A stretch of DNA of 5,900 nt from Bacteroidia bacterium. GTDB taxonomy: Bacteria > Bacteroidota > Bacteroidia > NS11-12g > UBA955. The notes under the pieces are model-generated. The model saw nothing but the letters and a program-made list of their open reading frames with translations. It was not told the origin of the DNA and made no database searches. Location of the stretch: contig JACMRS010000178.1 in the NCBI GenBank assembly GCA_014376345.1, forward strand, positions 1 to 5,900, given 5' to 3'. Numbering within the stretch: position 1 is the first letter of the stretch; every line of letters begins with the position of its first letter. Position numbers and translations under genes: made by a program. Below, one piece after another: positions 1 to 4,594 of the stretch.

Positions 1-222
1 AGTATTCTTGATAAACGTGCCAGAATAGATAACATTTTCAGTAAAAATCTTCAGTTAAAATCTATGCTTGCCGGAGTTGTAATTGGTTGTTTCACTGAAA
101 CTGAATTTGCTTTTTTCCTAGAAAACAAATCAGAAATTTCGAAAGAAATCAAAATGCTGACAGTTAAAAGAATTAAGGATGAACTAACAGGCAAAGCACC
201 GATGCTGGAGATTACTCATTAA
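1..222 (+). CDS. C-terminal fragment of an unrecognised protein (5' end outside window)
   Basis: Frame 1 is open from the left edge to a TAA at 220-222, giving 73 residues of a C-terminus. The fragment begins SILDKRARID, has a short hydrophobic stretch (LAGVVIG, about residues 24-30), then FTETEFAFFLENKSEI, and ends in a charged helix-like tail (KMLTVKRIKDELTGK) closing with LEITH. Reading-frame continuity, the ordinary codon use and the normal stop followed by AT-rich non-coding DNA support a real gene end. The hydrophobic stretch is too short for a confident membrane segment. I do not recognise the family and assign no function. It is followed by 95 bases before the EVE gene on the same strand, so it may or may not share a transcript with it. 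Confidence 0.7.
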   Translation, partial: SILDKRARIDNIFSKNLQLKSMLAGVVIGCFTETEFAFFLENKSEISKEIKMLTVKRIKDELTGKAPMLEITH

Positions 223-280
223 CATTCATCAATATTTTACCTAAACTTAAAAGTACAAACTATCCTTCCTAAAATTAATT

Positions 281-311
281 TTGACTTAAACTTAATTATT
301 ACCGTAATTTG
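281..311 (+). promoter_or_regulatory. weak candidate promoter for the EVE-pyrR-pyrB cluster
   Basis: TTGACT at 281-286 is followed after 18 bases by TAATTTG at 305-311, one base short of the Bacteroidota -7 consensus TAnnTTTG. If used, transcription would start almost on the ATG at 318, giving a near-leaderless message. The match is imperfect and the region is AT-rich, so chance similarity is quite possible. No PyrR-type anti-terminator/attenuator fold and no rho-independent terminator stem is seen between 223 and 317. Confidence 0.25.
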
Positions 312-317
312 CCGTTG

Positions 318-728
318 ATGAATCATTGGTTAGTGAAGTCAGAACCTTTTAAATACTCTTGGGAGCAATTTAAAAAGGATAAGAAAGCAACCTGGGACGG
401 CGTCCGAAATAATCAGGCCCGCAACAATCTCAGGGAAATGGCAAAAGGCGATTTATGTCTTTTCTATCACAGCAATGAAGGTAAAGAAGTAGTTGGCATT
501 GCAAAGGTTGTTAAAACAGCTTATCAGGATCCTACAACAGAAGATACAAATTGGGTTGTGGTTGATATTACACCTTTTAAAGTTTTGAAAAAATCAGTTA
601 CTCTTGAGCAAATGAAATCAGAAAAAAGATTGTCGCAAATGGGATTAATCAGGCAAAGCAGACTCAGTGTGGTGAAACTTTCGGCAGATGAATTTAATGT
701 AGTACTGGAGCTCTCTGAAAACAAATAA
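318..728 (+). CDS. EVE domain-containing protein
   Basis: This 136-residue protein is essentially one EVE domain (the family of human thymocyte nuclear protein 1), a PUA-like fold whose characterised members bind modified bases in nucleic acid. Visible family landmarks are WLVKSEP (residues 4-10), YSW (13-15), TWDGVRNNQARNNL (25-38), the MAKGDLCLFYHS strand (41-52), VVGIAKV (58-64) and the closing LIRQSRLSVVKL (110-121). The length matches a standalone domain, with no fused nuclease or helicase, so there is no sign of a modification-dependent restriction role. An upstream in-frame TTG at 309 would add three residues, but the ATG at 318 gives the usual MN-x-WLVKSEP start and is preferred. No Shine-Dalgarno is seen. 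It ends 2 bases before pyrR and probably shares its transcript. The physiological ligand is unknown; tRNA/rRNA or DNA are both possible. Confidence 0.93.
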   Translation: MNHWLVKSEPFKYSWEQFKKDKKATWDGVRNNQARNNLREMAKGDLCLFYHSNEGKEVVGIAKVVKTAYQDPTTEDTNWVVVDITPFKVLKKSVTLEQMKSEKRLSQMGLIRQSRLSVVKLSADEFNVVLELSENK

Positions 729-730
729 CT

Positions 731-1273
731 ATGGACAGTAAACTCATTTTAAACCACAAACAAATTGAAATAACCATGAAGCGGCTTGCTTATGAGGTTA
801 TTGAAAACCACGACGATCTTTCTAAAACAGCATTGGTTGGCATGCAGCCCCGCGGCATATTTGTTGCCAGAATTATCAGAGACCATATCGAATCCATCAC
901 AGGATTTAAAAATATTTTATACGGCGAACTGGACATCACTTTCTACAGAGATGATTTCAGAACACACGATACTCCCCTAACCCCTAGTCCAATCAATATT
1001 GATTTTGACATGGAAGGAAAAAATGTCATTCTGATTGACGATGTGCTTTATACCGGCCGCTCTGTGCGATCGGCTATGGATGCCCTCATTGATTTCGGCA
1101 GACCTGCAAGGGTTGAACTTTTGGCTCTAATCGACAGAAGATACAGTCGTGAAAACCCGGTTTCACCTACGTATGTTGGCAAAGTACTTGACACACGTGG
1201 AACAAATGACAAGGTAAAAGTTGAATGGAAAGAAAATAATAATAACGTCTGGCTGAACACTACAAACGAATGA
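731..1273 (+). CDS. pyrR: PyrR: bifunctional pyr operon regulator / uracil phosphoribosyltransferase
   Basis: This 180-residue type I phosphoribosyltransferase has normal PyrR length. The PRPP-binding signature VILIDDVLYTGRS spans residues 99-111 with the paired aspartates D103-D104. Other family marks are GMQPRG (37-42), YGELDITFYRDD (64-75), LIDRR (133-137) and PTYVGK (146-151). Characterised PyrR proteins bind UMP and an RNA hairpin in pyr leader transcripts to cause attenuation, and also convert uracil plus PRPP to UMP. The usual RELPI segment before DYVGK reads RENPV here, a modest divergence near a conserved loop. The ATG lies 2 bases after the EVE stop, and the last codons overlap pyrB by four bases (ATGA), so translational coupling is likely. 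I see no PyrR-binding leader in this window, so enzymatic UMP salvage or regulation of distant transcripts are both possible. Family assignment is firm; the regulatory role is inferred. Confidence 0.95.
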   Translation: MDSKLILNHKQIEITMKRLAYEVIENHDDLSKTALVGMQPRGIFVARIIRDHIESITGFKNILYGELDITFYRDDFRTHDTPLTPSPINIDFDMEGKNVILIDDVLYTGRSVRSAMDALIDFGRPARVELLALIDRRYSRENPVSPTYVGKVLDTRGTNDKVKVEWKENNNNVWLNTTNE

Positions 1274-2193
1274 ATCAACTATCTGTAAAACATCTGCTTG
1301 GTATAAAAGATCTGACGGAAAATGATATCCGCCTTATTTTTGAATCTGCTGATAATTTTAAAAGAATTATTAACAGACCATTGAAAAAAGTGCCATCACT
1401 TAGAGATTTTACCGTGGCAAATCTTTTCTTTGAAAATTCAACCAGAACCAGAATTTCATTTGAACTTGCTGAAAAGAGATTGTCTGCAGATATTATCAAT
1501 TTTTCATCTTCTTCATCTTCAGTTACAAAAGGTGAAACTCTCATAGACACTGTAAAAAACATCCTTTCAATGAAAGTTGATATGGTTGTAATGAGGCATC
1601 CCAGTCCTGGTGCCTGCCAGTTTCTTTCACGTCATATAGATGCAAAAATACTGAATGCGGGAGATGGCACTCATGAACACCCTACTCAGGCATTGCTTGA
1701 TGCTTTTTCAATTAGAGAAAAGCTGGGAGATGTTGGGGGTAAAAAAGTGGTAATCGTTGGTGATATTTTACATAGCAGGGTTGCGCTTTCAAATATTTTC
1801 TGCCTGCAGAAACTAGGAGCAGAAGTAATGGTTTGCGGACCAACAACTTTGATTCCCAGACATATTAAGGAACTTGGTGTTAAGGTAGAACACAATTTAA
1901 GAAAAGCTTTAGAATGGTGTGATGTGGCAAACATGCTAAGAATACAACTCGAACGCCAGGATATCCGTTATTTCCCTAGTCTTAGAGAATACACTCAGCA
2001 ATATGGTTTAAACATGGAAATGCTGAACAGTCTGAGTAAAGAAATTATAATAATGCACCCCGGACCAATAAATCGCGGTGTGGAAATAACGAGTGAAGTA
2101 GCTGACAGCAGCAATTCCATCATCCTCGATCAGGTTGAAAATGGTGTAGCTATCAGAATGGCTTGTCTGTTTCTTCTTGCAGGTGTAAAATAG
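1270..2193 (+). CDS. pyrB: aspartate carbamoyltransferase catalytic subunit
   Basis: This cytoplasmic enzyme joins carbamoyl phosphate and aspartate to give N-carbamoyl-aspartate, the first committed step of pyrimidine synthesis. At 307 residues it is full length. The carbamoyl-phosphate site STRTR is at 57-61; the loop SSVTKGET (83-90) carries the K87 expected to reach in from the neighbouring subunit of the trimer. HPTQ is at 137-140, the aspartate-domain start VIVGDILHSR at 161-170, MLRIQLER at 222-229, and HPGPINRG at 263-270. The HPGP form of the last loop is the Bacillus-like version rather than the E. coli HPLP form, in line with ATCases working without a PyrI subunit; no pyrI or pyrC follows. 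The start ATG overlaps the pyrR stop by four bases. Transcription probably ends in the hairpin-rich repeat region just downstream. Confidence 0.97.
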   Translation: MNQLSVKHLLGIKDLTENDIRLIFESADNFKRIINRPLKKVPSLRDFTVANLFFENSTRTRISFELAEKRLSADIINFSSSSSSVTKGETLIDTVKNILSMKVDMVVMRHPSPGACQFLSRHIDAKILNAGDGTHEHPTQALLDAFSIREKLGDVGGKKVVIVGDILHSRVALSNIFCLQKLGAEVMVCGPTTLIPRHIKELGVKVEHNLRKALEWCDVANMLRIQLERQDIRYFPSLREYTQQYGLNMEMLNSLSKEIIIMHPGPINRGVEITSEVADSSNSIILDQVENGVAIRMACLFLLAGVK

Positions 2194-2208
2194 GATCTTT
2201 TATTTAGG

Positions 2209-2273
2209 ATTTGTCATTTTGAGCGTAATTCTGTTGAAGGTATTCCTTCATTACAGAATGAAGTGAAGAATCT
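2209..2273 (+). repeat. intergenic nested-hairpin repeat, copy 1
   Basis: The element begins ATTTGTCATTTTGAGCG and ends AAGTGAAGAATCT (2261-2273). Between these lies an inner inverted repeat: ATTCTG (2228-2233) pairs with CAGAAT (2254-2259), and inside it TGAAGG (2235-2240) pairs with CCTTCA (2245-2250) around a TATT loop, with a small asymmetric bulge. In RNA, the outer ATTTT (2216-2220) can also pair with AGAAT (2267-2271) using one G-U. The two outer parts joined directly would read like the GTCATTyTGAGCGAAGyGAAGAATCT repeats I recall as widespread in Bacteroidota-type genomes, so the inner hairpin looks like a nested insertion. It lies 15 bases after the pyrB stop, between convergent genes, and could help end transcription, although no U-run follows the stem. 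Confidence 0.75.
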
Positions 2274-2307
2274 AATTTACAGACTAGAGCAGATTAGTGA
2301 TTTGATA

Positions 2308-2370
2308 ATTTGTCATTTTGAACAAATTCTGTTGAAGGAATTCCTTCATTATAGAATGAATTTGAGATTT
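2308..2370 (+). repeat. intergenic nested-hairpin repeat, copy 2 (degenerate)
   Basis: This is a second, diverged copy 99 bases after the first. The first 12 bases (ATTTGTCATTTT) are identical, then a one-base deletion and a few substitutions follow. The inner stem is retained and improved: TGAAGGAATTCCTTCA at 2333-2348 is a perfect 16-base palindrome, flanked by ATTCTG (2326-2331) and TAGAAT (2352-2357), the latter pairing with one G-U. The right-hand outer part has decayed from AAGTGAAGAATCT to GAATTTGAGATTT. Keeping the stem while the outer flank decays suggests that the fold matters or that the copy is young in its core. An open frame running through both copies (from 2263) is only repeat sequence and is not taken as a gene. 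Confidence 0.7.
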
Positions 2371-2424
2371 GATTTAGGAAATTTAGATTTAAGAGAAAAC
2401 TTCACAGTTAATTTAAATGACCAA

Positions 2425-3201
2425 TCAATCCAAACTTCCTTCTACCCCAATTCCAAACAAAGCAAAATCATATTTAACCGGATCAATTGGATCGAATTTT
2501 TTCAGTTCATTCGTTAACTGAACTGCCGTTTCCCAATTGCTTTTTTCTGATTTTAAAAGTCCGAGTTTTAAAGCCACTCTCTGAACATGCACATCAAGCG
2601 GACACACCAATTGAGATGGTTTTATTTTTGTCCAAAGTCCGAAATCAACACCTGCTTCATCTTTCCTTACCATCCATCTTAAATACATGTTCAATCTTTT
2701 ACAGGCACTTCCTGCAACAGGGGAAGCAACATGTTTTCCTGTCCGGTGTGGGAAATAATCACAGTCGGTAAATAAGTTTCTGAAACCGGCTAGTCCATTG
2801 CCTACATCTGTATCTTTCGGTTTAACATCTTTTGAAAAAGCATTTTCCAGACTTAAATTAGAATTGTAATATCTCTTGAAAAAATCTATGACATACAAGA
2901 GGTCATCCTCATTAAAAGTTCTGTGAGCAAATCCTTTAAAACGTTTAAGATCCTTTGACTTATGGTTTAAAATAAATTCGTACGGGTTTCCATCAAACAA
3001 ATTGATAAGCTTATTGCAGTTATTAATAATCGTTATTCTTTGCCCCCAGGCAAGTATTGCCGCAAAAAATCCCATGATCTCAATATCTTGCAAAACAGTA
3101 AACCGGTGTGGAATACCAACAGGATCATTCAAAAGAAATTCTGGATTATTGAATTGTTCGACTTTAATATCGAGCAATTTTTTAATTTCTTTTTTTGTCA
3201 A
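2425..3201 (-). CDS. TIGR02757 (DUF2400) family protein
   Basis: This 258-residue protein matches the conserved family TIGR02757/DUF2400, whose function is not established. Family landmarks are NDPVGIPHRF (25-34), FFAAILAWGQR (45-55), FKGFAHRTFNEDDL (88-101), FPHRTGKHVASPVAGSACKR (150-169), LNMYLRWMVRKD (170-181), CPLDVHVQRVALKLGLL (200-216) and DPIDPVKYDFALFGIGV (237-253). The start is a TTG at 3201-3199: the frame is closed by the stop of the upstream gene 12 bases earlier, the first in-frame ATG would remove over 40 conserved residues, and no ATG lies between. There is only a weak AAAG-like ribosome site. It follows the PLP enzyme gene and is probably co-transcribed with it. The PLDVHVQRV segment with a preceding basic helix resembles HhH-type DNA glycosylases; that is my inference, not a known activity. 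Confidence 0.9.
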   Translation of the reverse strand: MTKKEIKKLLDIKVEQFNNPEFLLNDPVGIPHRFTVLQDIEIMGFFAAILAWGQRITIINNCNKLINLFDGNPYEFILNHKSKDLKRFKGFAHRTFNEDDLLYVIDFFKRYYNSNLSLENAFSKDVKPKDTDVGNGLAGFRNLFTDCDYFPHRTGKHVASPVAGSACKRLNMYLRWMVRKDEAGVDFGLWTKIKPSQLVCPLDVHVQRVALKLGLLKSEKSNWETAVQLTNELKKFDPIDPVKYDFALFGIGVEGSLD

Positions 3202-3213
3202 GATATTCTTTAA

Positions 3214-4356
3214 TTATACCTTCGATAAAGCATTGTCAAGATCAGCAATCAGATCTCTGATATCTTCAATTCCGGTGCTCAATCTGATTAATGAATCGTT
3301 GAGTCCTGCAAGCATGCGTGTTTCTCTTGGAATAGATGCATGAGTCATAGTTGCAGGATGCCCGCAAAGACTTTCAACACCACCAAGACTTTCAGCCAGA
3401 CTAAACAAATGAAGTGTTGAAAGTACTTTAACAGCAGCTTCTTTTGAATCATCTTTCAGTTCAAAACTTACCATGCCACCAAAATCAAGCATTTGTGCTT
3501 TTGCAACAAGGTGATTTGGATGGGTTTCAAATCCAGGCCAATATACTTTCGATACTTTTGGATGCGATTGCAGATGCAATGCAACTGCTTTGCCGTTTTC
3601 ACAATGCCTCTGCATTCTCAGATGCAATGTTTTAATTCCTCTTATTGCAAGAAAACAATCCTGTGGACCTGGAGTAGCACCGCAACTATTCTGAATAAAA
3701 GTAAGCCTTTCTTTCAAATCATCTTCTTTTCCAACCAAAGCACCAAGAACAACATCACTGTGCCCGGCAAGGTATTTAGTTACAGAATGCATTACCAGAT
3801 CGGCACCAAGGTCTAATGGATTCTGAAGATAGGGAGATGCAAAAGTATTGTCAACACAAAATACTGCACCCTCAGGTTTTAATGCAGCCAATGCCTTGAT
3901 ATCAATAATTCGAAGCAAAGGATTTGTTGGAGTTTCTGCCCAGATTAATTTTGTTTTGGGTGAAATTTTATTTTTAACATTGGCAACATCAGACATGTCT
4001 ACAAAATGGAAGACAATTCCGTAAGCTTCAAATATTTTAGTGAATATCCTGAAAGTTCCTCCGTATAAATCATTTGTAGCTATTACCTCATCGCCCGGTT
4101 TCATCAACTTCGCCACTGCATCAATAGCACCCATTCCGGTGCTGAAACACAGTCCCCAAGTACCATTTTCAAGTGCTGCAAGATTATCCTGCAAAACAGT
4201 TCTTGTTGGGTTGTGGGTTCTTGAATATTCATAACCTTTGTGATCTGCGGGTGATGCCTGAACATAAGTGCTGGTTTGATAAATAGGTGTCATGATTGCT
4301 CCGGTGGTTGGATCGGGCTCTATACCTGCGTGAAGTACTTTTGTTGCAAAATGCAT
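3214..4356 (-). CDS. cystathionine gamma-synthase / gamma-lyase family PLP enzyme
   Basis: This 380-residue, full-length member of the Cys/Met-metabolism PLP-dependent family acts in transsulfuration (cystathionine formation or cleavage, or direct sulfhydrylation). Landmarks are YEYSRTHNPTR (42-52), FSTGMGAI (71-78), DLYGGT (96-101, with Y98 expected to stack on PLP), ETPTNP (141-146), CVDNTFASPYLQNPL (167-181, D169 expected to bind the pyridine nitrogen), HSVTKYLAGHSD (190-201, K194 as Schiff-base lysine), LFSLAESLGGVESL (317-330) and LIRLSTGIED (356-365, R358 expected to bind the substrate carboxylate). The segment TLHLRMQRHCENG and the ending resemble gamma-lyases at least as much as synthases, so metB, metC and mccB-type names cannot be separated by eye and none is assigned. 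It starts at ATG 4356 and leads a two-gene - strand unit with the TIGR02757 gene. No SAM riboswitch is seen upstream. Confidence 0.94.
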   Translation of the reverse strand: MHFATKVLHAGIEPDPTTGAIMTPIYQTSTYVQASPADHKGYEYSRTHNPTRTVLQDNLAALENGTWGLCFSTGMGAIDAVAKLMKPGDEVIATNDLYGGTFRIFTKIFEAYGIVFHFVDMSDVANVKNKISPKTKLIWAETPTNPLLRIIDIKALAALKPEGAVFCVDNTFASPYLQNPLDLGADLVMHSVTKYLAGHSDVVLGALVGKEDDLKERLTFIQNSCGATPGPQDCFLAIRGIKTLHLRMQRHCENGKAVALHLQSHPKVSKVYWPGFETHPNHLVAKAQMLDFGGMVSFELKDDSKEAAVKVLSTLHLFSLAESLGGVESLCGHPATMTHASIPRETRMLAGLNDSLIRLSTGIEDIRDLIADLDNALSKV

Positions 4357-4373
4357 TATTTTAATTTTTTTTT

Positions 4374-4381
4374 CAAAAATA
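4374..4381 (-). promoter_or_regulatory. candidate -7 box (TATTTTTG) for the PLP enzyme operon
   Basis: Read on the - strand, 4381-4374 is TATTTTTG, an exact match to the Bacteroidota -7 consensus TAnnTTTG, 17 bases before the ATG at 4356. No clear -33 TTTG lies about 20 bases upstream; a TTGTTG occurs closer in (4397-4392). In such AT-rich DNA the match alone is weak evidence. Confidence 0.3.
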
Positions 4382-4460
4382 CTATAATTATCAACAAGGC
4401 TATGCCTGTAAATATTTAATTTATTGACATCTGTTTATGTTCTTACAAAAGAAAAAAGAG

Positions 4461-4468
4461 TATTTTTG
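4461..4468 (+). promoter_or_regulatory. candidate -7 box (TATTTTTG) facing the DUF5686-type gene
   Basis: TATTTTTG on the + strand matches TAnnTTTG exactly, with no good -33 element at the expected distance. It lies 127 bases before the GTG start and only 5 bases before the ATG of the small open frame at 4474. Confidence 0.22.
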
Positions 4469-4519
4469 CTGTAATGACGATTTTTAAGTTTTGTGTCGAA
4501 AAGAATCAGTTTTCATTTA

Positions 4520-4549
4520 TTGGAACTGAAAAACCCTGCAAATTATATT
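4520..4549 (+). promoter_or_regulatory. candidate sigma70-like promoter for the DUF5686-type gene
   Basis: TTGGAA (4520-4525) and TATATT (4544-4549) are separated by 18 bases, with 4/6 and 5/6 agreement to the bacterial sigma70 consensus. Transcription would begin near 4556, leaving a leader of about 40 bases. This is a pattern match only; the competing box at 4461-4468 is also possible. Confidence 0.3.
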
Positions 4550-4594
4550 GCATCTGTTCACCCACCTCAAATTTAAAAGCTTTTTAATAATCCT

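Larger units (their letters stand above)
4357..4594. other. divergent intergenic / promoter region
   Basis: This AT-rich 238-base gap separates the - strand PLP gene from the + strand DUF5686-type gene, so it must hold promoters in both directions. Visible items are TAnnTTTG-type boxes on both strands (see separate entries), TTGACA at 4424-4429 with no suitably spaced -10, a sigma70-like pair nearer the + strand gene, a small inverted repeat AGGC-TAT-GCCT at 4397-4407, and a 37-codon open frame (4474-4587) reported as a finding. No tRNA, riboswitch or terminator fold was recognised. Confidence 0.6.

Noticed and set aside
271..282. Perfect palindrome AAAATTAATTTT before the EVE gene, considered as terminator or operator
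   Set aside because: It consists only of A/T pairs in an AT-rich gap, has no loop, and has no U-run after a stable stem.
309..317. TTG at 309 as start of the EVE gene
   Set aside because: It would add only MPL before an ATG at 318 that gives the family-typical MN-x-WLVKSEP start, and it overlaps the candidate promoter box.
318..728. EVE protein as part of a defence (modified-DNA restriction) system
   Set aside because: The domain stands alone, and its neighbours are pyrimidine genes; no nuclease, helicase, methylase or phage-type gene is nearby.
1513..1530. Run of six serines in PyrB (residues 79-84), considered as a repeat expansion
   Set aside because: A serine-rich stretch immediately before the K-G-E-T loop is normal in this type of ATCase, and the protein is of standard length.
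2263..2517. Open frame of 84 codons on the + strand downstream of pyrB
   Set aside because: It begins inside repeat copy 1, runs through copy 2 and then lies antisense to the conserved C-terminus of the TIGR02757 gene. Its sequence is explained entirely by those two features.
3002..3343. 113-codon + strand open frame and other frames opposite the PLP and TIGR02757 genes
   Set aside because: They are antisense to strongly conserved coding sequence and show no domain-like content of their own.
4424..4429. Consensus TTGACA as a -35 element on the + strand
   Set aside because: No acceptable -10 hexamer lies 16-19 bases downstream (AAAAGA at the 17-base position); the nearest TATTTTTG is 31 bases away.
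4357..4480. SAM or other methionine-related riboswitch upstream of the PLP enzyme gene
   Set aside because: The leader is short and AT-rich, and the only stem seen is a 4-base AGGC/GCCT pair; there is no multi-helix architecture.
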